Assembly (NCBI GenBank): GCA_020205615.1
Contig: CM035171.1
Span: forward strand, 27,885,105-27,949,104
From: Panax quinquefolius
Taxonomy: Eukaryota > Streptophyta > Magnoliopsida > Apiales > Araliaceae
Direction: 5' to 3'
Length of the DNA stretch: 64,000 nt
Below, piece by piece: positions 21,274 to 32,585 of this stretch. The notes under the pieces were generated by a model that was not told the DNA's origin, made no database searches, and saw nothing but the letters and a program-made list of their open reading frames with translations. The position numbers and the translations under genes are program-made. Within the stretch, counting starts at the first letter, position 1. Each line of letters starts with the position of its first letter.

Positions 21274-24200
21274 CTATTTTCTTGGTCTCTTCTGTGGAGG
21301 AGGATTGACATACTCTTCAGCCCTTCTTTTCCTTTGAGCTTCCTCATTCCTTGCTAACTCTTTCAGCTCGCTTACACTTAGAACTAGATTTTCTTCATGT
21401 CTGCGCATGAATACAGGATCTCCAATTGGCATTCTTATGCGTACCGTAGACACGTCTTGTGAGCTAGGAGTTGGCTCCTTATGACTCAGAGGAATAGTCA
21501 TTAGGAATAAATTCCTGTGACCCGGATCGTTGAGTCTGATGATGTCTTGCAGGAGGGCTTCATGATGTCTGAGCATGAAATTGACTTCTCCCCCTTTCTT
21601 GAGTTTCATGACCTCTTCCTCTGCCTTGACCTCCTTGATCTCCTTTCCTTTTATTATTCTCCCCCTTTATGTCAGCATCAAGGGTTCAATATCGGCGAGA
21701 CATGCAGATTAACTCCTTGAACAAGCTCATTCATTGGCTTTGGGTTTGAGCGATGTCCTCTCTATTCTCCTTGATCTGTTTTTTCGACTCTAGCTTCTTT
21801 ATTTTGGAGGATTTATCGAAATCATATCATTATGTTGCTCCTGATTGGCATAAGATTTCTGGAAGTCATAGACAGAAGCTTTTAAGTTGAGAATATTGTC
21901 CAGCATAATTTGATGTTGACGATCTTGGTTTTTATGCATTTCAAGCACAACCTCTCTTTGTTTGGCAGCAACCTGGAAATGGATCTCATCTTTATCTGAT
22001 ATACTCTTCAGAATCTCTTTGATAATTTCCCTTAGCCTTGTAGTGAGCTCAGTATTCATTGTACTAGGGAATTTGTTAGCAGCTTTTATCATTTGATTCA
22101 GGCGGATGTTGAGGAGATCAGAGTGGGATTCCAGACTTGCTTCGATAGACTTGATCATCTGCTCAGAGGTTTCTTTTAAGTCATCCTTGGTAGGCAGGCT
22201 TGGGAGAGCATTATTTGATTGGGGATTGTCCATTTGAGGGGTTCTTGGTGGAGATTGATCTTGCAAATTGTACAATGCAAGATCAAGACTGAAAAAGTCA
22301 TGTGATGAGGAGGATGATATATCAGCTGGAGGGGTTTGGGTTTGGATATCTGGGATAGGTGACTCTACGATTTCAACATTAGACTCTACGATGTGGCTTG
22401 GGTCTGGAATCGTAGAGTTGGTGATTTGAGGGAGTAGGGTAAGGTTGACTTCTTCTGGTTCTTCAGTTACAGAATTTTGGGATTCTGCAACTGGAAACTA
22501 ATTTATTGGATTGGGAATCACTTCCAGCCATTTAGGAAATTCATAGAAATAGCTAAATGAAGATGATGGCAGGTGATTAACTCTAAAACTGGTAGGGATA
22601 GTCAATACCTCAGGTTTGTCTTTTGATGAGGAATGGTTGGTAAATATCTTTTTGGCGAAGATGACTTTCCCTGGAAATCCATGAGCCAGAACTGAGATTG
22701 CTGGATATTCCTTGAAGCTCCAGAACATGTGATCCCATGATTTCAGGATTTGAGCTTGATGGTATGCCATCATGGGTAGGTAAGAAAACATTTGGTTGTA
22801 CAGATAGCTTCTGTATCCATCTTTCCCTACACCAGTAATTTCAAGCTCATCATCATCATCATTTTCTTCCTCTTCTTTGGTTTCTTCTGAAGAATCCATT
22901 ATCTCAATGGCCTCTGGAAGGTTTGGCATTGGTTCATCTCCATCTTGAGCAAGGACCTCTTCTTCAGCCATTGGGATATTATGAGGCTCCCCCTTACTAT
23001 GAACATCTTCTTGGAGGTTTAGAAACTCCCCCTCAGCTGGTAAATCTTCTTATAAGTTTAGAGAGTCCTTCTAGTTTGGAACCTTTTCTTGAAAGCGAAG
23101 AAGCTTCTCCCCTCGGTAGATGTATACTCGATCATGAGAATTTTAGGAATCTCCCCCTCAGCTGGAGCATCTTCTTCTAAGTTTACTTGGGATAGTTCTA
23201 CTTTTGTAGCCACACTCTTGGCTTCCTTCTTCAGTATTTTTTCATTCTCAAGAATATACTTCTTGACCAGTTTTCTCCTTGCTTTGCTGGTTTTAGTCAC
23301 CACTTCTGGACTCTTTTGAGTCTTTGTTTTTCCACGTTGATCAGCCACCTCTTCTTGAAGCAGCTTCTTCCATTTCTGCCACACTTGGCCTAGTCTCAGA
23401 GAACAGCAGAGACTCTACGATCGAAGACACTGTTGGTCTTTTGGACTTATGACCAGTCTTGTTCTTCTTTAAGATCTGTGAAATAGTGGCTTGATCCTCT
23501 TCAGCTTCCTCTTGCTGTTGCATGTTCCTTAGCCTCCTTAGAGTCTCTATGTTAGAGGACTCTACAGGAATGTTAGTTGTAGATCCTTGAGGCTCTTTGA
23601 CTTGTCTTGCCCTTAGCTTTCTCTTGCCCTTGCTTTTTCTGGCAAGAGCAGAGGGTTCTCCCTTGTCTGTTTCTTCTTCTTCTTCAACTTCTTTGACAAC
23701 ACACATTCCTCCTGGAAAGCCTGCTTCCTTTTGTTCCTCAGTTCTCCCACTGGACTCTGTCATCATTCTTATATAATCAGCAGGGTTCCTTTCCCAGTTC
23801 TTAAACAACTGTTGTGTCATTCTTCGATTTGGGTTGATAGCTTCTCCTTCATCATCCCTAATTTTGTCACCTAATGTAGATTATAGAATGATGCTAATGA
23901 ATTTCCCATACAGCATCTTCGGAGTACTCTTTGATTTCTTTGAGCTGACGATCCACTTGCCGATCCACTCGAGTAATATAGCCCCATAATTGAGTTGAGT
24001 ACCATGAACCAAAGCAGACATGAGCTTGAGCTGAGTCTCATTTACCGAGTCATGACCTGAGCTCTTGCAGCAGATGCATTTCCCAATAATGTCAGCCAAA
24101 AATTCGTACCTTTGAGGGAACTCCTTCTTTTTGTAGCCTTTCACAGAGGGATTCTTCTTGTGGTGCATTTTTTTCAAACCCTCTTGGAAGCTTATGCTGT

Positions 24201-24485
24201 CTAGAAATGGGTGCCCCACGTTCTTGAAACCTAGGGCCAGATTGAAGTTTTCTTCCCTTAGCATCATTTCAACTCCTCTTACTCGTGTAGTGATGGTGTT
24301 GTGTTCGTACACTCCATTCTTGTAAAACTCATTCACTAGCTTGGGATAGATGAGGGTGTCGGTGCTCAGTGCCTCTTGAGACCTGCCTTCTGTAGTAGTG
24401 CTAAGGTCTTGTGAAATTTTGCTGGAGCATCTTTGAACTCATCGAAACAGAGTCTGTAGCCTGAGATTACATTTGAAGCAGCCAT
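21274..24485 (-). pseudogene. Element D env-like / extra 3' ORF (broken)
   Basis: A roughly 3.2-kb coding region after pol, starting near MAASNVISGYRLCFDEFKDA (24485). It then passes through a conserved segment (GVYEHNTITTRVRGVEMM, 24300-23890) that resembles the plant-transposon-protein domain found in Sirevirus 3' ORFs. Next come Lys/Glu-rich stretches (23820-23060), an acidic run (EEEENDDDDELE, about 22850), a helical, coiled-coil-like part (22275-21799) and a basic end (PPPQKRPRK). Frame changes or stops occur near 24370, 23880, 23350, 23050, 22497 and 21650-21790. No convincing signal peptide or membrane segment is visible, so the env label is by position only. Function unknown. Confidence 0.6.
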
Positions 24486-24654
24486 GATTCTGTAGTTGAA
24501 AAGTGGAATATGACTGAGCTTTCTCTTGAGTTAGGGTTTTGCTTTGAGAGAGAGATAATATTTTGAACTTCAGATTTCAAAAAACACGGTTCCAATTTGT
24601 ACTTGTGGCTTTCCTCTTTCTTTTTTGACTTAGTGGGACAGGTGTCACCTTATG

Positions 24655-25140
24655 CTTGGCTCTACGAGTTTGACTGTGCATGAATGTACGGATTTTCCCT
24701 TGGAGTCTTCAATGCTGAGATGTCCTTAGGATGACTACGATCGTAGAGATAGTCTTCTGGTCGTTGAGTCTGTCCTGCGATCGTCGAGTCTGTCCGGCAG
24801 TCGTTGAGTCTGATCACCATTCGTAGAGTCTGTCCTACGATCATCGAGTCTGTCCGGATTCTTGTGATGAGTTTTTGACTAAGCATTCTTTTTAAGGTAA
24901 CTCATGAAGGGCCAACCTCTTGGTGATTCAAGGGTTAGGTTTGTCCCTGAGGCACCTCTTAGAGAGATTGCATTGTTATGAGGCTTGTCATCACAGGATT
25001 CACTTTGCTTGTTGGAAGGGCTTTAGGTCATCGTCGAGTCTGCACTATGATAGTTGAGTCTTTGCTACGATCGTTGAGGTAGTTGTCTCTTCGGATCTAC
25101 GATCGTAAACTTCCCTTGATCATATCTACGATTTTGAGTA
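24655..25140. repeat. Cluster of TACGATCGTAGAG palindromes between pol and env-like region
   Basis: About a dozen copies of (C/T)TACGATCGT(A/T)GAG(T/G)C and half-sites, with a near-perfect palindrome GACTACGATCGTAGAG at about 24731-24746 and runs of GTCGAGTCTGTCC-like spacer. The same motif fills the LTRs of D. The stretch is otherwise non-coding. Confidence 0.65.
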
Positions 25141-25185
25141 CAGCCTTTATATCTGTCATGGTTAGCAAAATCTAGAGCATACAGT

Positions 25186-25796
25186 TCATGGTTGAAGATT
25201 TAGCATGCCTAGTTCACTTATTAACTTGTTAAATCTGGATTCATCCAGTGGTTTTGTAAAAACATCAGCAAGTTGATTTTTAGTAGGGATATATTGTAAA
25301 GATATAGTTCCATTTTGCATATGATCCCTAATGAAGTGATACCTTATTTCTATATGCTTGGTCCTAGAATGCATGACAGGATTATGAGTTATTGCTATGA
25401 CACTTATGTTATCACAGTGTATGGGAATAGATTTGAAATCAAACCCATAGTCAGCTAGCTGATTTCTCATCCATAGGATCTGAGCACAGCAGCTACTAGT
25501 CGCAATATATTCAGCTTCTGTAGTTGAAGTAGACACTGAGTTTTGCTTTTTGCTAAACCAGGACACAAGTCTGTTTCCAAGAAGTTGACAGGTGCCACTG
25601 GTACTTTTTCTGTCTATTTTGCATCCTGCAAAATCGACATCTCCGTATCTCCTATCAGTTCAAATGAGGATTCCTTGGGATACCATAGCCCCAAGTAGGG
25701 TGTACCCTTGAGATACCTGAAGATCCTCTTTACAGCAGACAAATGTGACTCTTTAGGGTTAGCCTGAAATCTAGCACATATGCATGTTGCAAACAT
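25186..25796 (-). pseudogene. Element D RNase H
   Basis: The last 126 residues are open (25566-25186) and typical of copia RNase H: WFSKKQNSVSTSTTEAEYIA, then CDN, HNPVMHSRTKHIEIRYHFIRD and LADVFTKPL. The first part (25796-25614) has FRYLKGTPYLGLWYP. The first catalytic Asp region is altered and followed by a TAG at 25614. Ends MLNLQP before the spacer. Confidence 0.82.
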
Positions 25797-26750
25797 TATA
25801 TCTCGGTCTCTTGGCGATTAGGTATATAAGAGAACCTATCATACCTCTCATATTGAGTTATATCAATACATTTACCTTTCTCATCCTTGTCAAGCTTGGT
25901 TGCGGGAGCAATTGGTGTTTTCATGGGAGAGGGTGATTCCATGCCATACTTCTTTAGTAAGTCTTTGATGTATTTGGCTTGGTTAATGAATATTCCTTCA
26001 TCAGTCTGCTTCACTTGCAGTCCAAGGAAGAAATTCAGCTCACCCATCATGCTCATTTCAAACTTGCTCTGCATTAGCTTAGAGAATCTCTTACATAACT
26101 TTTCGTCAGTAGAACCAAAAATGATATCATCAACATATATTTGAACTAGTAAGACTTTGTCTTTATGCTTTCTAAGAAATAATGTGGTATCTACTCTACC
26201 TCTAGTGAACCCATTTTCTATTAAGAAGTTAGTCAGTGTTTCATACCATGCTCTTGGTGCTTGTTTAAGACAATATAAAGCTTTGTCTAATCTATAGACA
26301 TAATTGGAAAGAGATGGATTGATGAAATCTGGAGGTTGTTCTATGTAGACTTCTTCTTGAAGCTCTCCATTTAGAAATGCACTCTTGACATCCATCTGGA
26401 AGACTTTGAACTTCATGTGGGCAGCAAAGGCAAGAAAGATTCCGATGGCTTCTAGTCTGGCAACAGTTGCAAATGTCTCATCATAGTCAATGCCTTCTTC
26501 TTGAGAATATCCCTTTGCCACTAATCTTGCCTTGTTTCTGGTGATGACCCCATCTTCATCCATTTTGTTCCTGAAGACCCACTTGGTTCCTATGACAGGA
26601 TGACTCTTTGGTCTTGGTACCAATCTCCACACTTTGCTTCGTTCAAATTGGTTGAGTTCTTCCTGCATGACTTCTATCCAACTGGAGTCTTCCATAGCAT
26701 CCTCTATTTTCTTTGGCTCTATCTGTGACAAGAAGCTTAGATAGAAGCAT
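25796..26750 (-). pseudogene. Element D reverse transcriptase
   Basis: Open within a 494-residue stretch (27280-25796). Copia RT blocks in order are [75 protein letters not shown] and the active site [10 protein letters not shown]. The domain is almost complete. The frame ends at 25796, where it should run on into RNase H, so a frameshift lies there. RT blocks are the main basis for calling the element copia. Confidence 0.88.
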
Positions 26751-28156
26751 TCATTCTGAGTAGCAGCTCTTGTTTTAACTCTTGCACTTGGATCTCCGAT
26801 GATTAGATCCTGAGTATGATCCCTTGCCCATCTGTTCCCTGTTGGGACATCTGTCCCAATCCCTTCCTGTCTTAGGTCTTCAAGGTCTATCTCTTTTTCT
26901 TGGAGTGGAGGCTCGCTGTCTTGGATGGACCTCTCTATGATTTCATTTTCATGCTCTACGATTTCACTGTCTGGTACTACGATCGTAGTGTTGAGCTCGA
27001 TGATTGCATTCGTAGTGTCTGCACTATCGGTCGTAGTGTCTAGAGGCACTGCTTTGTCTGAGTCAGTTTCATCAAAGATGATGTGTATTGAGACTTCGAC
27101 ATTCAGTGTCTTCTTGTTGAACACCACAAAGCTTTCTTTGCTCATGTGGAATATCCAAGAAAGATCCCTTCGTCTGACTTGGGCTGGAATTTTGTCAGAT
27201 ACTGCTTTCCATTGTTGAGAATATAACATGCACAGCCAAAGACATGGAAATAGCTGACACTTGGCTTCCTTCCTTTCCACAGTTCGTAGGGTGTCCTCTT
27301 GATCGTAGAGTGAATTAATGATACATTACGTGTGTGTATGCGGTGTTGATGACTTCTCCGCCTGTATATTCAGCGGCATAAGCCTGCTTTTTAGTAGGGT
27401 CCTTCCAGTCTCTATCAGAGTTCTATTCTTTCTTTCAGCAACTCCATTTTGTTGAGGAGTTCGTGGAGCTGAGAAGTTATGACTGATGCCATTGTCTGAG
27501 CATAACTTGTCTATTTCTGAGTAATCGAATTCTCTTCCATGATCACTCCTTATTGCCTTAATTTTCTCTCCTTTCTCATTCATCACCAGTCTGAACATTT
27601 TGATTAATTCGGAGCTCGTTTCATCCTTTGAAGTTAGGAAGAATACCCATGTGAATCTGGTGAAGTCGTCGACTATGACTAGAGAGTATCTTTTGCCTCC
27701 AAGACTAGCTGTTGGGATTGGTCCAAAAAGATCCATGTGGAGCAGCTGCAAGGGTTTGTCAATGAAGTTGGCAGTCTTGCTCTTGAATGAGCTTCTGGTT
27801 TGCTTTCCAAGCTGGCACGCGTTGCATGGCCTTTCCTTCACAAAGTTGAACTTGGGTAGGCCAGCTATGAGATCTTTTGATGCCAGTTTGGACATGTTTT
27901 TGAAGTTTAAGTGAGACAGCCTTCTATGCCATAGCCAGCTCATTTCCTCAGATGCTTTTGCCAGAAAACATATTGTCTCATCAGAGCTTAGTTGACCAAG
28001 ATCTACTATGTAGACATTTCCTTTTCTTGTTCTGGTCAGCTTTATGGCAGATGTCTTCAAATCTTTGACTAGACATTGGTTGTTGAGAAATGTTACTTGG
28101 TGACCCTTATCGCAGAGTTGGCTGATACTTAGAAGGTTGTGTTGGAGTCCTTCCAC
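26751..28156 (-). pseudogene. Element D integrase with GAG-pre-integrase domain
   Basis: The segment 28156-27326 has the zinc-finger part (HRRLSHLNFKNM...CNACQLGKQ), then HMDLFGPIPTASLGGKRYSL, IRSDHGREFD and PQQNGVAERKNRTL. The D, D and E of the catalytic triad are therefore present. A frame change near 27330-27280 precedes the C-terminal part and the variable linker ([18 protein letters not shown] onward, to about 26750). In that linker TACGATCGTAG motifs are part of the codons (26955-27040). Confidence 0.82.
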
Positions 28157-28340
28157 ATAAGCTACTTTGTTGAAAGATCTTCACACCATTGCCCGTGAGA
28201 GCCATATCCTCTTGTCTTGCCGTAGTTATCTCCAAAGATGACTAAGGGACCCTCCTTTTCTACATAGTTGGATAGTAGAGCTTTGTTCCCTGTCATATGC
28301 CTCGAGCAACCACTATCCAGATACCATGTTGAGGTCGTGG
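28157..28340 (-). pseudogene. Element D protease (short relic)
   Basis: The copia-type active site is clear: STWYLDSGCSRHMTGN at about 28330-28285, with catalytic DSG. It continues LLSNYVEKEGPLVIFGDN, then the frame is lost near 28190, ending in TAG before the integrase start. Length is normal and one break is seen. Confidence 0.7.
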
Positions 28341-28370
28341 AGCTCTTTTTCTGTCAAAACATTTGAACCT

Positions 28371-28890
28371 TCATTTTGGTACCCATATTTGTATGGGTCC
28401 TTCTTTGTTAGTGCCTTCGGGGACCCAAATTTGTTTAATCTTGGGTCTCACATGCATGGAATTATAATAACATTTTGTAGCCCTATGACCATTTTTATTG
28501 CATATGAAGCATCTATTATAATGAATTCCTGTGTGTGTGTGGTGATTCATCTTCCACTTGGACTTGTGTGGTTCCTTAGTTAACCTTCTGTTAAATTGAT
28601 TCTCTTTCTTCCACGTGTCTTTAGGTTTCATAAATAGTGATGAGTGTGCCTTACCTCTACTGTACCTTCCCAGTTGATTCGTAGAGTTGATTTTGTTTGA
28701 CTCTACGATTCTTCGAGGTTGGTAAGTAGAGGTTGGATTACTCTTTTCCTTGATGAAACCCAGACCAGCGTGAGATCCTTTACTTCTCTGAGTATAACTA
28801 GAGACAGTAGAACAAGGTTGAACTGGTTCTTCTAACTATGAGGATTTCACAAAAGCAATGCCTCTACCAAAACTTGAGACATTACTAGTG
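28371..28890 (-). pseudogene. Element D gag-pol joint with second zinc knuckle
   Basis: An open segment 28631-28371 carries a CCHC knuckle (CFICNKNGHRATKC) and then the PIQIWVPK linker that usually leads to the protease in Sireviruses. The part before it (28890-28640) is readable in another frame (RRIVESNKINSTNQ-like, rich in TACGAT motifs at 28678-28710). It belongs to the gag-pol polyprotein. Confidence 0.65.
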
Positions 28891-28899
28891 CTAGTTTCC

Positions 28900-30461
28900 A
28901 TTGTCTTTTCCACACTTAGCTCGAGATGGATTCCCCAAGCCTAAGCACATTACGTCGAATGTGCTTCTCTGACTAGAGAGCAGGCAGTCCATGGATGATG
29001 AGGATCTGTTCCATGCAGAGATAGTCTTCTCTAGATCCTCAATTTTAGAGGTTAGCTTAGACTCTCTTTGTGCATGATGTGTGTTTATCTGTTTTAAAGT
29101 TTCATTCTCAGCTTCAAGCTTGGAGAGAAGATTAGTACTTAGAAGAGGTGTTTCAAGCTCTTCTTAAACTTTCTTCTTCTCCTCTTGAAGAAGTGAATGA
29201 TCTTTAGACAAGACTGTGAACCACTTCATGTATTGATGTAGGTCAGTGGTTATGCCATGCAAAGCAGTTCTCAAGTCAAATACCTCATCGATACTTACAT
29301 CATGTATGTTTAGGCTTTGTTTGTCCTTTGCATGTTTGGCCATTAAGCACAGATTGGCCATATGTGGTTCTTCCTCATCTCCGGAGTCTGCATTTGAGTC
29401 ATTATCTGAATCACTCCACGATCCTCCGACAACCAGACCTTTGTCTCTTTTTTGAGGCCTCTTGGTTCCTTTGTATTCTTTCTTTGCCTGAGATTTCTTC
29501 TTTAGCTCTTCTTTGATAGGCTTGTTGCAGTTGGCAATGAAATGACCAGGTTTCTTGCAGTTGTAGCATAAATCATTCATTTGTTTCTGGTTGACGTAGT
29601 TGCTGACTTTCTTTGGCTTGCCGGTTCTGCCTTGTAGCATGAACCTTCTTAGTCTCTTTACCAGCAAAGCAAAGTCATCGTCGTCGTCTTCATCATCATC
29701 AGAGTCAATCTCGGTGATGACTTTCGATGCACTTTCATTTGCCTTGAGAGCAACACCCTTATCCTTTCTTCTTCCTTCTGATAAGGTTTGGTAGCGTTGG
29801 GTCACTCCGGTTAAATGCGTCGGAGATTTCCATACAGTTGTTGAACTGTCATCTCATTAAGATTCTTTGATTCTCTTATTGCTGTGGTCTTTGCATCCCA
29901 CCTGCTCGGTAGGGCTCTCATGAATTTTATGGTTAGATCCTTGTTAGGATAGATCTTCCCATACGCTCATAGAGAATTGAGAAGAACGTTAAATCTTTCA
30001 TAAGTTGCAGTCACGTTTTCTCCCTACACATGAGCGAACATTTCATACTGCTGTGTCAGGAGAGACTGCTTGTTCTCTCTGACTTCTTCAGTTCCTTCGT
30101 GCATAATCAGCAGTGCTTCCCAAACTTCCTTAGCTGTTTTGCTGTTTACAACATTTTCAAACAGACCGTCCTCTAAGGATTGGAACAGGATGTTCTTTGC
30201 CTTTTTATCAAGTTGGACAACTCTCTTCTCTGTGTCTATCCATTCTTCTTTCACTTTTATTTGTACTCTGTTTGGATCGTCAATGGTTGGTGCAAGCTTT
30301 GTCGGTATATAGGGCCCATTAAGAACAGTCTCAAATAGATCTTCATCTATTGAGTCCATGCAAGCTTGCATCCTGACTTTCCAGTTAGCAAATTTATCTT
30401 TGTTGCACATTGGTGGCTTGCTGCCTCCCTCGGTCCTGGATTCGCTTGGTACGAGTGCCAT
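28900..30461 (-). pseudogene. Element D gag
   Basis: It starts at ATG 30461, only 34 bases from the primer-binding site, with MALVPSESRTEGGSKPPMCN followed by a copia Gag (UBN2-type) region. A stop replaces a codon at 30024, and the frame is shifted near 29830. The second half (29805-29164) has an acidic run, basic linker and CCHC knuckle CYNCKKPGHFIANC. A TAA at 29164 precedes a coiled-coil C-terminus (LEAENETLKQINTHHAQRES) readable to about 28900. Gag would form the particle. Confidence 0.82.
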
Positions 30462-30494
30462 TTGGATCTACTAAAGCTTGTAAGCTATAAAATA

Positions 30495-30512
30495 GAACCT
30501 GCTTTGATACCA
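30495..30512 (-). promoter_or_regulatory. Primer-binding site of element D
   Basis: Minus strand TGGTATCAAAGCAGGTTC, two bases after the LTR end. Initiator-Met tRNA type, longer match than in the gypsy elements here. Confidence 0.85.
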
Positions 30513-30514
30513 AT

Positions 30515-32063
30515 TGTTAGTTCCTAGAAGGCACAAGTTATCTAGAAGGGGGGTTGAATAGATATTTGAAAATATTTTTGTTTTAACTTGTTCTTAGATA
30601 ATGATTAAAACTTTGCGGAGTTAGTATTTGTTTTAATCTTCTTTACCAAGCAATGGAGTTATGAGCGAGTAAGGCAGTTATAGCAGATATAGCAGTTATA
30701 GCAGTTATAACATGAATATAAATGACACGATTGTTTTTAGTGCTTCGAGCACTCAAAAGCTCCTAGTCCACTCTTACTACTCAATGAGTAGGATATCCAC
30801 TAAGGATGTCTTTTACAATCTTACTAATCACACTGATTCCTTCTGAACCCGGCGATCCTAGGAACTTCTCTAGTTCACTCTTGAACTCTTCAAGTCCAGC
30901 AGACTTGGCTTTCTTACAGTTCACTACGAACTCTTCAAGTCCAGCAGACTTGGTATACTTCTTCAGTTGATTGATAGTTGTTGAGTTCTTGATGGTTGCT
31001 ACTCAGTTGCTGTGTAAGCACTGGTTCGTTAAGAACTGAGTAGCTGAGCAAGCTTTGCAATATCTCAGATCGTAGAGTTGAGCTTGAGAGAGATGTTCAC
31101 GTTGTTTGATTAATGCTTGCTTATTTCTCTCTCATTTGTCTGATCTGTATATATGTGATGTTGAAAACTATCCGTTGGATCCATCCGTTGTGGCATTAAA
31201 TGCATCTGAACTTTCTATACTGTGATGGAGACATTTCTGCACATCTTCCTAATTCGCATTACGCCCACCGACACCTTTGAAGTCGCTTTCTCACCTACCA
31301 CCTGAAAAGGTGTTTTGTCCCTCTTACCCATAGTACTATCCTTAGCTTCTTCAATACGCTTCTTTGTTGCATACGAAGGATATTTCATACAATTTGGGAC
31401 TGATGAGTACTGCAGCATCTGGGATCCATTCCTCACTCGTTGAAAACACAGATCATTCGGCTCGACGTTTTCTGACGTGAGACAGATGATGCTCTACGAT
31501 TTGGATCGTGGTGTTCTACGATTTAGATCATAGTGTCTTTTACATATTTGCACAGTACGATGCTATTAGTTGAGAGCACTATGATTTCCCTTTAAAACCT
31601 TCGTACACTACGATCTTCTCTTGCTCGTATTGTAGACTCTACGTTCCCAAGAGCACACTACGATCGTTGACTTGTAAACTTCATGTTTCCTTCAGCACAC
31701 TATGATCGTGCAGTTAGCTCGGCAATTGTTGGGACCACTCTACGAAGTCCGAAGAGTCTCCTTCAAGGCAGGCACACTACGATCTTCAGGCTCTACGTTT
31801 TCTGCCTTGACTTCTGCAATGTTGATCAAACTGATGCACTATGATTTCTTCAAGACTAATCTATTACATCTTAAGATCAACCTAACAGTTTTGATCTTTC
31901 TATCTATACATTCTTTAAAGAATGATACACGTTGAAAGCTTAGATCAGCCTAACAATTTTGATCTATCACTAAGTCCTTGTACATATATTCATTTAAGGA
32001 CCTTATAAATAATTATGAACACATGCATTAAAACATCAAATCATAATATGCATTCTCCCAACA
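30515..32063 (-). repeat. Element D 5' LTR (1549 bp)
   Basis: Minus-strand start TGTTGGGAGAATG at 32063 and end CTAACA at 30515. TATA-like TATATAT at 31148-31154 (context CACATATATACAG). U3 (31160-31800) carries at least ten CTACGATC/GATCGTAG half-sites. A purine-rich GATGAGAGAGAAAT leader follows the TATA box. Confidence 0.9.
31148..31154 (-). promoter_or_regulatory. TATA box of element D 5' LTR
   Basis: TATATAT in CATCACATATATACAGATC, followed downstream by a GAGAGA leader. The identical sequence lies in the 3' LTR at 20149-20155. The TACGATC palindromes lie upstream, as enhancer elements would. Confidence 0.5.
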
Positions 32064-32585
32064 GACTAGTATTTGAATTGATTAAATTGACTATTTAATT
32101 AAATAGAAGTGTGACAAAGAACCTTGCTATAAAGGAGTTATTAAAATAAATTAAAGAAATTTAATTAGTTTTACCAAACAAGTCTTAATGCATATTAAGT
32201 CTTTAATCTAATAATGTTTTTCCAAAAAAGGTATAGGGATTAATTGATTTATTTTAATTAGGTTTACCAAACAAGGTATATGAGTTAATGGGTTATTTTA
32301 TTATGTTAGCCAAACAAGCCTTATGGCTATTGATTTTCAAAACTTACATAACTGATATAAGTTATATCTATATTTATATTATATAATTAATATATATTAT
32401 TACTATTATACGTTATATGTTAGTACGTAAGATAGAGTAGGAGAAGAAAGACTTAGAAGAAAGAAAAAGATGAAAAGAAGAAACTAAGAGAGAATTAGAG
32501 AGAATTCTTGAGAGGTTTTGAGAGAAGATTGGGGAAAAGAAGGTTCTTGATCAAAAAGGGAAGGGTATCATCTTGTTAAACAAAG

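Larger units (their letters stand above)
19521..32063 (-). mobile_element. Element D: Ty1/copia Sirevirus-type element, complete structure
   Basis: 12.5 kb with two 1.55-kb LTRs, about 95 percent alike by eye, and 5-bp flanks GATTA (19516-19520) and GACTA (32064-32068), one base apart. Right to left it has a 5' LTR, primer-binding site, gag with zinc knuckles, copia-type protease, integrase, RT with YVDDIIFGS, RNase H, a spacer, an env-like region, a polypurine tract and a 3' LTR. The order integrase before RT marks copia. The extra 3' gene and repeated purine tracts fit Sirevirus (SIRE/Maximus). It is one of the younger insertions, yet all frames carry breaks. Confidence 0.88.
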
